From the NCBI GenBank assembly GCA_034509735.1, contig JACGWO010000002.1:23421636-23485635 (forward strand): 64,000 nt of DNA, in the 5' to 3' direction. The position numbers were made by a program, and so were the translations under genes. A model generated the notes under the pieces. It saw nothing but the letters and a program-made list of their open reading frames with translations. It searched no databases and was not told the origin of the DNA. This document shows positions 46,239-57,081 of this stretch, piece after piece (the first letter of the stretch is position 1; each line of letters begins with the position of its first letter). Source of the DNA: Sesamum alatum (taxonomy: Eukaryota; Streptophyta; Magnoliopsida; Lamiales; Pedaliaceae).

Positions 46239-47974
46239 TGAAAGAATATGTGGATCGTCCCGGGAAATTGCGCGAATGCGGAAGCGCGATATAAAATAAA
46301 ATACAAAAAATTTAAAGCATGCTTTAATCAAATTGAAGAACACGCTCAAGGGGTGTACCCTTGAGATTCCCTGGTGTTCGGTGTATCTCATGAGTAAACA
46401 ACATGTAAATGATCATGGAGGCCATAGGGTAGAAAATTAAAGAGGACGAAAATATTAAACGAGACCTACCCGTTGTCGTTTTCGTCTTCAACAGCTACAC
46501 GCGTTGTTCCCCGTTTTGCACCGAGATCTCGTTCTTGAGACCCTCCAAATCGTGACACACGATCCACCCACGTATCTTGCACGTCGTGCTAGCGACGAAC
46601 AAGTGTATATTTTGAAGTGGATGAATCAACATGTTATGAATTAACGGTATTGATTCATCTAAGTTCTAATGTTCCAAGAACAAGAGAACTAGAAAAGAAT
46701 TTCTTGGAAAGAGTGGAGAGAGAGGGCGGACGAGAGAGAGGGAAGAGAGAGCCGAAAATGAGTGTGTGTTGTGTGTGTGTTGGAATTTCATCATCCTTCA
46801 AAAGGTGCAAGGCTAGGGGTTTATATAGAGGAAGAGTTTAATCCTCTTTAAACTCCACCTCTTTAGAAGCTTAATTTGACTAGGATTTTGACCTAGTCAA
46901 ATTCCTAGTCAAAGTAGAATTTGACCTTGTCAAATTCAATCCTAGCCTTTGCTCTCTCCCATTAAATCTCAACCATTAATTTAATTTAATGAAATATTTA
47001 AATCCTATTAAATATTCCAAAAGGCCAAATAAATATTAATATTTATTCTAGGCCCATTAAATTAATTCCCTTAATAAATCCAATTTATTAATTTAATTTT
47101 CTTTATCAAATAGAAGGAATTATTTTCTCCAAGAAAAATATAGGACCCGATTAAATCCAATTTAATTATTCCTTTACTCCAATATTTAATTCCAAATTAA
47201 ATACTAAGTGTGTGTGGATAGTGTGTGACTCTTTAGGTTCACCTTTCAGCTAGACTTGGTCGAATTCCTAGAATCTGTCCGTTACCATGGGTGGCCATCT
47301 AGCAACGGTCCATGGCACTAGGAGACAGATCCTTTCTTGGAAACTCCTGTCACTCTGTACACCTGATCTGCACTAGACATGGCTTATGACTACTCAAGAA
47401 TATTTTGGCAATCTCTCACCATATCTAAGATACAGACCTGATGTACAGGTAAACTCAGCAGTTCCTCAAGTCAAAGGACTTGACCTGTACCGTTGGAACC
47501 GGGAACTCACGTCATACCTTGCTGACCATACTCAAGGTCCTCCGTAAGACGGTTCCCGCGAGTCACCTCAGTCAGCTGCTTCCTAGCATGCTGACCCACT
47601 AACACTGCTTAGACGACCTTCGTCACCCGTCGACGAAATACGACAGCAGATGCTTAGTGCAAGTCTCAAAGGGAATCCCGGTACTAATTTTCGAGATTCC
47701 TTGACTTGGAGATTTTCAGACTGATTCGGTAAGACTGATTTCATGGACCTACCTCCAAGCGTAGTCCCAGTCTCCGAAATCGATTCTCAGTCCGTGGGCT
47801 TTATTTGCGTAGTGAACAGATATGTAATAGCAGATATAAGTGAACGTAAACAAAGTGTTACCATATGAATCTTCACTTCTTTATTCATATATGTTTTATC
47901 AAACACCTGAAATTGTCTAGACATAGGTTACATATTCCTGCCAAAATTGGCTTACATGATCACCTATTCTAACA
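46239..47974 (-). repeat. 5' LTR of A2 with internal deletion
   Basis: Same ends as 36419-38416 but 1736 bp; about 250 bases are missing at 47320 (CACTAG joined to GAGACAGATCC). Confidence 0.9.
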
Positions 47975-48450
47975 GGAAGAGGGAGTGCCCCAAGCTCCTC
48001 TCGAACCAAGGTATATTTGTGATTGAGGTCACTAATTCTGCCTCTTGGGTATTAGATACCAGCTGTGGAGCTCACATTTGCAATGATTTGCAGGTGCTGA
48101 AAAGAAGCAGAAAATTGGGTAGCGGGGATATGATCCTAAAGCTTGGGAATGGCAAGGCCATCTCGGCAGAAGCAGTAGGATCCACTATTCTAGTAGTTAG
48201 TGATAATATTAGCATAGAATTAGAGCAAGTTTATTATGTACCTAGTATGATTAAAAACATCATTTCCATTCCATTGTTAGACAATAGTGGTTATGAGTTT
48301 ATGATCAATAAAAATTACTTTTATTTGATGAGGTGTGGAATTGCTCATCTACTTGGTACAATTAATAATGGGCTCTATATCTTGCAACAAACGAACTTCG
48401 TTCTTAACGCTCAACACAAACATAAAATAGATAATAACGGGAACGCATGA
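47975..48450 (+). pseudogene. gag: B gag-protease, right part
   Basis: Resumes after A2 with KRECPKLLSNQG (rest of the zinc knuckle), then protease WVLDTSCGAHICNDL, where the third catalytic-triplet residue Gly is Ser (AGC, 48061-48063), and SMIKNIISIPLLDNSGYEF. It ends at TGA 48448-48450. The last part (GNA then stop) aligns with HARLGH of A2. Confidence 0.9.
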
Positions 48451-50648
48451 CTGTGGCACGCTAGGCTAGGTCACATATCCCAAGATAGGATGAAAAGATT
48501 GGTAGACTCAAAGAACCAGTGTATTGACCCAAACGCCATATGAGATATGGCACGCCAAGCCTGCATCCTACAACTACTTGAAAGTGTGGGGTAGCCCCGC
48601 ATACGTCAAGAGGTTAGTGGGAGATAAGCTAGAATCCAGGTCTAGCTTATGTAGGTTCGTTGAATACCCTAAAGAAACTGCAGGTTATTACTTTTATGAC
48701 CCCTTGGAACAAAAGGTATTTGTTTCACGGAAAGCAGTATTCTTGGAACAGGGCTTCCCAGAGGATATCCAACCTGATGAACTGATCCTTGAGGAATTAA
48801 GTGATGGAAACCAGTCATTAGAGGTAGCCGTGAATTCCTCACTTAGAGGATTCAGGATAGATACCCGAAGGACTGACCGACCTCGAGAAGTCCAGCATGC
48901 TAGGCATGTAGGACAGCCTCAGGAACAGCCAGCCCCGGTACCTGAACCGCCAGCTCCTATACAGTCAGCGCCCACAGTCACCACTGACGTTCCCGTTCTC
49001 CGTAGGTCTACTAGAGAGTCCAGACCTCCAGTGAGATGTGGCTTTCTAAATACAACCGGTCTGCTGGATAACGATCCTAAGACATACGGAGAAGCGATGT
49101 CTGACATCGACTCCGGGAAATGGCTTGAGGCCACGAAAACCGAAATGGACTCCATGAGCGAGAACCAAGTCTGGAGACTTGTAGATCCACCGAAAGGTGT
49201 TAAGCCAGTTTGCTGTAAGTGGGTCTACAAGCGCAAACTTGGCGTTGATGGAGAAGTCACGACTTCTAAGGCTAGGCTAGTTGCTAAGGGGTACACTCAA
49301 CGACCCGGGGTCGATTTTGAGGACACCTACTCGCCGGTAGCCATGGCTAAATCCATTCGGATCCTGCTCGCCATAACAGCATGGTATGACTATGAGATAT
49401 GGCAGATGGACGTGAAAACGGCCTTCCTCAATGGTTTCATTAAGGAAGAGATCTATATGGATCAGCCGAAGGGTTTCACAGTCGCTGGAGAAGAACAGAA
49501 GGTCTGTCGTCTCCAGAAGTCCATCTATGGCCTCAAACAAGCATCCCGAAGTTGGAACATTCGCTTTGATGAACTGATACGGGCCTATGACTTCATCAAA
49601 AACGAATCCGACCCTTGTGTATACAAGAAGGTCAGTGGGAGCTCTATAGTGTTTCTAGTGCTTTATGTGGATGACATTCTACTCATAGGTAATGATGTTA
49701 GAATGTTGGGTGACACAAAAACATGGTTATCAACCCAGTTTTCCATGAAGGACTTGGGTGAAGCATCCTACATCCTAGGCATCCAGATTGTCAGTGACAG
49801 ATCTAAAAGGATGTTAGGGCTCACCCAAAACTCGTATATAGAGAAAGTCCTAAAGAAATATCGGATGGACCACTCCAAACGAGGATTCCTTCCCATGAGG
49901 CATGGGATCAACTTATCCAAGAAACAGTCCCCGTAGACTGATGAGGAACTTGAAAGGATGAAAGTCATCCCCTATGCTTCTGCCATAGGTAGCATCCAAT
50001 ATGCGGTCCACTGCACCAGGCCTGACATTGCTTACGCTTTGAGCATAACAAGCAGATATCAGTCTTGTGCAGAAGAGGCACATTGGAATGCTGTTAAGGG
50101 CATCCTTAAGTACCTGAGGAGGACTAAGGAAATATTCTTAGTCTATGGCAATGGAGAACTGATCCTGGAAGGCTTTAGCGACGCTAGCTTCCAGTCTAAT
50201 GACGATGATGCCAAGTCTCAATCGGGTTATGTATTCAAGCTCAATGGAGGAGTAGTGGCTTGGAAAAGTTCCAAATAAGCAACCACTGTTGATTCCACCA
50301 CTGAGGCCGAATACATAGCAGCTTCAGAAGCTGCCAAGGAAGCGGTTTAGATGAGAAACTACATCCAAGAGCTGGGTGTGGTTCCAAGCATCGCCGAGCC
50401 CGTACCAACGGAGCAATAGCGCAAGCAAAGAAACCAAGATCTCATCACCGTTCCAAACACATTCTTAGACGCTACCATCTTCTAAGAGAAATGGTAGGAA
50501 GAGGTGACGTTCGGATGGACCAAGTCAACTCAGTAGACAACACAGCAGATCCGCTGACAAAGCCTATGTCGCAGAGCGCTCATACGCAACTCTTGAGAAG
50601 ATGGGGATTAGACATATGGGCGATTGGCTTTAAGGTCAAGTGGGAGAT
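48451..50648 (+). pseudogene. pol: B integrase end, RT and RNase H, broken
   Basis: GAG-preintegrase LGHISQDRMKRLVDSKN joins directly at about 48515 to the integrase C-terminal side (QTPYEIWHAKPASYNYLKVWG), so about 520 bases with the whole catalytic core are gone. RT is well kept: WRLVDPPKG, ARLVAKGYTQRPGVDFEDTYSPVAM, YVDDILLIGND. Stops at 49934-49936 and near 50276, a short loss in RNase H near 50408, and RNase H end ADPLTKPMSQSAHTQ (to 50640). A polypurine tract precedes the LTR (50631-50648). Confidence 0.92.
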
Positions 50649-52620
50649 TGTTAGAATAGGTGACCATGTATCCAATCTTGGCAGGCAAAATGTAACCTAT
50701 GTCTAGACAATTTCAGGGATTTGATGAATTATTAATGAATAAAGAAGTGAAATTCATTTGGCATTACTTTGTTTGTGTTCACTTTATCTGCATTACGTAT
50801 CTGTTCACTACGCAAACAAAGTCCACGGACTGAAAACGTATTTCCGGGACTGGGACTACGCTTGGAGGTAGGTCTATGAAATCAGTCCCGTCGAATCAGT
50901 CCGGAAATCTCCAAGTCAAGGAATCTCGAAAATGGGTACCGAGATTCCCCTTGAGACTTGCACTAAGCATCTGTTGTCGTATTTCATCGACGGGTGACGA
51001 AGGTCGTCTAAGCAGTGTTAGTGGGTTAGCCTGCTAGGGAGTAGCTGACTGAGGTGACTCGCGGGAACTGTCTTACGGAGGACCTTGAGTACGGTCGGCT
51101 AGGTATGACGTGTGTTCCCGGTTCCAACAGTACAGGTCAAGTCCTTTGACTTGAGGAACTGTTGAGTTTACCTGTATGTCAGGGCTGTATCTTAGATATG
51201 GTGAGAGATTGCCAAGAAACACTTAAGTAGTCATAAGCCATGTCTAGTGCAGCTCCGGTGTACATAGTGACAGTAGTTTCCAAGAGAGGATCTGTCTCCT
51301 GTCAAAAGGCATTGACAATTGAGTCTCACATATGCTCTGTGTCCTGTCCCTAAAATCTGTGGCCACAATAACTGAACAGAAGGGAAGGTTTTTCGTGCGG
51401 CGTTTAGTAAGGACAGACCGACACTTAGGTCCAAAATGGGTACCTGCATTTTTCGTGCCCTAGACCCTGAGTGGTAAGACCGAAGATAGAAGGACAAGTG
51501 TACTGTTAGAGCCTAAATGTTCATCTCCGAATATTCACCTAGTCTCTAGTGCCATGGACCGTTGCTAGATGACAACCCATGGTAACGGCCGGATTCTAGG
51601 AATCCGATCAAGTCTAGCTGAAAGGTGAACCTAAAGAGTCACACACAATCCGCACACATTAAGTATTTAATTTAGAATTAAATATTGGAGAAATGAAATG
51701 ATTAAATTGGATTTAATTGGGTCCTTAATTTTCTTGGAGAGAATTAATTTCTTTTATTAGATAAAAGGGATTAATCTAATAAATTAGATTTATTAGAAAA
51801 TTAATTTAATGGGCCTAGAATAAATAGTTATATTTATTATATTTATTTATTGCCCTTTGGAATATTTAAATAGGTTTTAAATATTCCATTAATTTAAATT
51901 AGTGGTTGAGATTAAAAGGAGAGATGGATGGCTAGGATTAATTTGGCTAGGTCAAATTACTACTTTGACTAGGACATTGACTAGGTCAAAATCCTAGTCA
52001 AATTAGTCTTCTAGAGTTGGAGTTTGAAAAGGATTAAACTCCTCCTCTATAAATAGTCCTAGCCCCTCACCATAAGAGAGATGATGAAACTCCACCACAC
52101 ACAACACACACTCTCTCTCGGCTCTCCCTCTCTCGTCCGCCTCTCTCTCTCTCTCTCTCTCTCCAAGTTTGTTCTTTCGTGTTAACAATTGAACAAAAAG
52201 GAGGATTAATCCCGTTAATTAATAACGTGCAATTGATCCATCCTCTCTTATATACTTGTTCGTTCGCTAGCACGACGTGCAAGATACGTGGGCGGATTGC
52301 ATGTCACAATTTGGAGAATCTCATATACGAGATTTCGTGCAAATTGGGGAACAACGCAAGTACCCGTTAGAAGACGAAAACGACAAATCGGTAATTTCCC
52401 TTTTACGTTTTCATCTCTTCTTTTATTTGAAATCCTATGGCTTCCATGATTGTTTATATGCTTTTTATTCATGAGATACATCGAACACCCGGAAACTTCA
52501 AGGGTACACCCCTTGAACGTGTTCTTTATTTTACGTAAAAGCATGTTTAAATTTTGTTATTTAATTTTATACCGTGCTTCCGCATTCGCGCTATTTCCCG
52601 AGACGATCCACAATCTTTCA
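50649..52620 (+). repeat. 3' LTR of B
   Basis: TGTTAGAATAGGTGACC to CACAATCTTTCA, 1972 bp, the pair of 31447-33382. W-box cluster about 51957-51990, CTATAAATA near 52047. Confidence 0.92.
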
Positions 52621-53177
52621 ATACAAACATCAAAGCAAGAGAATTTATCTAGGAAAAAGAAGAAGAACACATTACACTCCTCTCTCAAACTCTCGGCCCT
52701 CTCTCTCTCTATCACACATCCCTTTGTTCTTTACTTGATCTTGGATCATGTGGAAGAACAAAGTAAGTTTAAGAAAAACACTAATCAATAGTGTTCCATT
52801 TTCTTAAACCGAATCCTCCAAGATCCGTTTTCTTCTACCAAGGAAAACGTGCATCTCTTCCGCTATGGTGTGGATCACCTCTACAGAGTTCATACACTTT
52901 GAGCTTGGTAACATTTCCGGAGAGGAACAAAGCAAGTAGTCGTGCAAGGAGTTAAACTACAAAGGTATTCTTGATTTTACGTTTTAGTAGTTTATCTTTT
53001 ATTTATATGCCCTATGTATAATATATGCGTTTTAATATTGAAACATGCTACATCGAACGCCCGATTGAGCACCCAAGGGTACACACCTTGGGATTTATGC
53101 TTATTGCATTTAATTTATGCGATTTATTTCATCTCACGCTTCGGCTCGCGCTCCCGGGCGGATTCGCTTTTCCTTCA
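52621..53177 (+). repeat. C 5' LTR, right piece
   Basis: Continues 31446; matches 58745-59308 of the D LTR and ends TTTCCTTCA. Confidence 0.9.
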
Positions 53178-53179
53178 AG

Positions 53180-53195
53180 TGGTATCAGAGCCCGG
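53180..53195 (+). other. primer-binding site of C
   Basis: TGGTATCAGAGCCCGG, two bases after the LTR; matches initiator tRNA-Met. Confidence 0.9.
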
Positions 53196-54365
53196 TTTGA
53201 TGTAAGGGGCATAGATCTATGTGCTTGGCATGTACGACTTGCTGTTACGAATTTATGAGCATGTGTAATTGTATGATATATGAATGAATATGCTTGTTCA
53301 TTTGTTTGAATTTGATGGACATTGTACATGCGATTTTATAGATTGGATCTTAAAAATTGCATGTTCATTTTCAGTTTATATTATGTATTAATGTGCTTAA
53401 ATGAGAGATCGAAAACACTTAAAAACGGACAGCAGCGGCAGCAGTTGGTTGCCGCCCCTGCCGGTCGGAATGGCTAGCGGGCGTGCGCGGGTTTATGCCA
53501 ACGCGCAGCCTCGCCGGTGTGCCTGCCAACGTGCGTGCTGGCAGGGGCGGCCGCGCAGACTGCGTCGCGCGTAGGCAGGCGACTGCACGCTCTGGGCTTT
53601 GGCCAGCGCGCGCGTGTGCTGTGCGCAGGCGCGCAGCTGCTGGCCGCCGGGCCAGTGCTGCACAGGGCACGCCCGCGCCCTGTGCGGGCGGGCGGCCAGC
53701 AGGCACAACGGCTGGGCCGTTTTTCGACGTTTTCTGAAAAATTGGATTTTTTCGGGATTTCTGCACATTTTTCTGAAAGGAATTAATTTTACATAATTGA
53801 TTTTGGAATTATTGGATTTTTTCTTAGATCAAATTTGCTTAATTAATTTGGGTTTAGTACATGCATTGGATGCATTGTACATAATGTCTATTAAATTTGA
53901 AATTTGAATTTTGCACATTATTTATATATTTATACCTTGTGATGTTGGCCATCACTTGGATATTTTGAACATCCATGATTAAGCATGATTATTTGGTATA
54001 ATTGTGTTATATGTGTTGATGGGATCAACATGGGATGATCACAAAAGCCCTAGACCTTAGGTATGGATGAATGTTGTTTATTTACAATTCTGTTGGGTGG
54101 GCCTGCGTGCCTCTTGCTTTGGGACTATCATCTCCCGATTTTCTAGCCTCATGATGTTAAGGCTTGTTCATTTATTTCCATGTATTGTTTTCATATGTAA
54201 TGAGAGTAGATAGCTTTAGTGAGGTTTTATTTTGACAAGCCCATGGAGTTGAAGACCCAAGGTGTAACATCAAGGCGTGAAACAGGAACAGCCACAAGGC
54301 CCATTGGAATGACAATGGGTTTATTACTTATGTAATAATGTAAGACCATCCTAGACAGACCATAG
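53196..54365 (+). other. leader of C with GC-rich tract
   Basis: A GC-rich tract at about 53420-53730 (CAGCGGCAGC, GCGCGCGTG, GGGCGG). The rest matches the D leader 59320-60260 and stops at GACCATAG, before the hairpins. Open frames in the GC tract are not called. Confidence 0.6.
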
Positions 54366-55009
54366 TTTTAGAATAGGTGACCAGAAAGCCAATAATTTGG
54401 CATTTTGTAACCTATTTGACAACTTGATGTAATGTCATATTATGTAATGAATAAAATGAGTATTTATTACTTTGGTATTCTCTTTGTTGCGCTCATTTTC
54501 CATATGCTAAAATGGTGTTTTACATATATCGCAACAAAGCCCGCAGACCACGATTAACAACTCGTGCAGTTGGGCCACACATTGGATGGTGGTCCTGAAA
54601 TCAACTGATTAAGAGTTGGGTCTGAAACGTTCCAAGTCGGGACGTTGAGACAGGGCATCAAGAGTCCTATAGAGACTTGCATCAAGAGTTATGTTCATTA
54701 GATAAGTGTCGTGTTTCATCGGCGACAGGCGTGGGACGCCTACACGATCGTGATGGGTTGGTCAACTGGGGTCGAGCCGACTGGACTGACTCGCGGGGAT
54801 CATCATATGGAAGTCTTGGAGGCTTGGTCGGTATGATTGGATTTCCCCGATTCCGATAGTACAGAATAGTCCTCAGACTTGAGGAACCATGGTAGTCACG
54901 TGCACAGGACGACTGTATCTTGGATCTAGCGAGAGGTGATCATTCTGTAAGATAATCATTATAAGCCTTGTCCAGTGCAGTCAGAATGTGTAGCGAGGAC
55001 AGTGGGTTT
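54366..55009 (+). repeat. partial C-type LTR (first 644 bp)
   Basis: TTTTAGAATAGGTGACCAGAAAGCC onward matches 57082 onward. It stops at 55009 where a different element begins, so the rest may lie outside the window. Confidence 0.85.
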
Positions 55010-55206
55010 TGATAAGTAGGGATTTTACGTATTTGTTAAAGGGAAACACACGTATTTTTCCGCCTTTTTAAGCAGGATTTCATTTAATTTACTACTTTTC
55101 TATACCAAACTCTTTCTTGGATACTGCTTTTGGTTGTTTCTCTCTTTTCAGGCATAATTCAGGAGCAAAATGGACTAAAGAAAAGAATTCGCCCATGTTT
55201 GACAAA

Positions 55207-55381
55207 ACACGGCCGTGTTGCATCCTCTCACACGCCCGTGTCTCGCTAATTCAAATCACCAGCCAAGACCACCCGAGCAGAACACGGCCTGACTATGTTC
55301 TAGACACGACCATGTCGGGGTTAGCCGCAAAAACACACGAGAACACGTCCTAACCGTGTTCACGCTGCACGGCTGTGTTCT
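55207..55381. repeat. ACACGGCCGTGT palindrome cluster
   Basis: Perfect 12-base palindrome at 55207-55218, with degenerate relatives near 55230, 55283, 55303, 55342 and 55369. Confidence 0.6.
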
Positions 55382-55433
55382 ACACTTGGAAACAAAATCG
55401 TTCGAATTTTTCTGCCTTTTGCTCCACTACGAC

Positions 55434-55440
55434 TATAAAA
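55434..55440 (+). promoter_or_regulatory. TATA box of gypsy H
   Basis: TATAAAA followed by a purine-rich transcribed region. No further support. Confidence 0.45.
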
Positions 55441-56066
55441 GGGGGAACTAGGGACGTGAAAAAGGGGGGAGGCAAGCACAGATACAAGGCTTGAAGGAAC
55501 ACGAAGAAGTCGGGGAAGCTTCAAGACGGCTAGGACGATCGAATTATAGTTCTTCCTAATCCTTTCTTCTTTTTAGCACCTTGCTTGATGTATTCTCTGA
55601 TATATTTATTTTGCTTCTTCGTTAACTTTATGGCTGAGTAGAATTCTTGTTCTAGACCATGTTGAACCCTTTGATAGATTAATGAATTTATTATAGTTTT
55701 CTTCTCCTATTTCCTGTGAGTTGATCCGATTTAATTTCCGAGCACTTATTTGTCATGTGAATATGCTGGCCACATGTTTGCATATTTTAAACATCGGGTG
55801 AAGTACTGAAAGGTGAAATTCCATGTTAGAAAGTCGGAGATTAAACCTAAGAATTGACCGCGAAAGCATGTTTAATTTCTATGAGGATCTCATTAATTGT
55901 CATGATCTCAATAGGTTCGATTTAATTATATCTCCATGAAAATAGGTAGATTAATTAACCGAATACGAATTTACACATACTTGAAAGAGGGTGGTAACGA
56001 CATTAAGATGATTTCCTTCGGATTAATCACATTGAGTAGAAAAGAGTTATTGATATCGTTGTCCAT

Positions 56067-57081
56067 ATGGCAGGCCAAGACAACAAGGAGAGGGGTCTAG
56101 CGGAATTCGGGATACCTACTACCCAATGTCTACTCCCGAGTATTGCTAGACCCACTATAGAGGCTAACAATTTCGAACTCAAATCGGCTCTACTGAATAT
56201 GGTATAGCAGAATCAGTTTGGGGGTTGAGGCACGGAAGATCCTAACCTGCACTTATCTATCTTTTTAGAGTATTGTGATACACTTAAGTTTAACGGGGTC
56301 ACACCCGATGCAATTAGACTTACGTTATTTCCATTCTCTTTACGTGATAGGGCCAGAGCATGGTTGCATTCCCTTCCCCCGAACTCCATCCGAACTTTGG
56401 ATGAGATATCTCAAGCCGTTTTGGCTAAATACTTTGCCCCAAGCAAAACTGCCGAAATGCACATGAAAATTCAATCCTTTACACAAAAAGAAGGGGAATC
56501 TTATATTGAGGCATGGGAAAGATTTAGGGACTTGCTCAGGGCATGCCCTCATCATGGGTTAGAAAAATGGTTAATTGTGCATACTTTTTACAACGGTTTA
56601 ACCTACAACACTAGATCCTTAGTTGATGCAGCTGCAGGAGGATTTCTAATGAACAAGAGTGTTGGGGAAGGATACAATCTACTGGAGGAGATAGCTCTAC
56701 ACCATCACCAATGGTCCAACGAGCGAGCAGTCCCAGCAAAGACGGCAGGTAAGTATGAGGTAGACTCTTTCACAATGCTTAATGCTAGAATAGATGCACT
56801 TGTTTCTAAATTTGACTCCAAGAATGTGATTAATGTGCATGCCGTGAACTCTCATACCAACGTTATTTGTGAAAATTGTGGGGTAATTGGACATGTGGCT
56901 AATGATTGTAGACTTGGGAACTTTAGTCTTAGCCAAGAGGAGCAGGCCAATTTTGTAAACAACCAACACAGGGGAAACAATCCCTCTTCTGAAATCTATA
57001 ATCCCGGTTGGAAGAACCATCCCAATTTTTCCTACAAAAACAACCAACCCCAGCAGAATGCTCACCCCCCAGCTCCTGGTT
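56067..57081 (+). pseudogene. gag: Athila-like gypsy gag, two stops, truncated
   Basis: ATG at 56067 (MAGQDNKERGLAEFG). Retrotrans_gag signatures in order: RPTIEANNFELKSALLNMV, then stops TAG 56205-56207 and TGA 56226-56228, then TEDPNLHLSIFLEYCDTLKF, FPFSLRDRARAWLHSLPP, FAPSKTAEMHMKIQSF, SYIEAWERFRDLLRACPHHG, FYNGLTYNTRSLVDAAAGG, and a CENCGVIGHVANDC knuckle (CX2CX4HX4C) near 56868-56910. Cut at 57081 by the D LTR. The two stops in the N-terminal part silence it, although the reading continues in frame. Confidence 0.88.

Larger units (their letters stand above)
36419..47974 (-). mobile_element. family-A Ty1/copia element A2
   Basis: Minus-strand copia element inserted in the zinc-knuckle codons of B gag. 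LTRs 36419-38416 (3') and 46239-47974 (5'). Flanks GGATG (36414-36418) and GGAAG (47975-47979), a 5-bp duplication with one later change. Gag-protease is nearly intact, integrase, RT and RNase H are damaged, and a solo LTR (39830-41826) sits in RT. No primer site is visible next to the 5' LTR. Confidence 0.92.
31447..52620 (+). mobile_element. family-A Ty1/copia element B with nested A2
   Basis: LTRs 31447-33382 and 50649-52620 in direct orientation, primer site, leader, gag-pol broken by element A2 (36419-47974). Flanking bases are ACACA and ATACA, a likely 5-bp duplication with one change. Without A2 it would be about 9.6 kb. The gag start codon, several frames and most of the integrase core are lost, so it is dead. 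Confidence 0.9.
29795..55009 (+). mobile_element. Ty1/copia element C, hollowed out and nested
   Basis: 5' LTR 29795-31446 plus 52621-53177 (split by B), primer site 53180, leader to 54365, then a C-type LTR part (54366-55009). No gag or pol remains. Either its internal region was deleted down to its own 3' LTR, or a second C-type copy was inserted in the leader; the first LTR base pair there is TT instead of TG, which slightly favours deletion. Confidence 0.75.
55010..57081 (+). mobile_element. Athila-like Ty3/gypsy element H, left part
   Basis: Begins TGATAAGTAGGG at the break in the C-type LTR, so its 5' LTR start is at 55010. TATAAAA at 55434, palindromic ACACGGCCGTGT pieces, then gag. 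It ends where the D LTR starts (57082), so D was inserted in it and the rest is outside. No primer site could be located. Confidence 0.65.

Noticed and set aside
53419..53796. Frames of 63-115 codons on both strands
   Set aside because: Same cause, the GC-rich leader tract of C.
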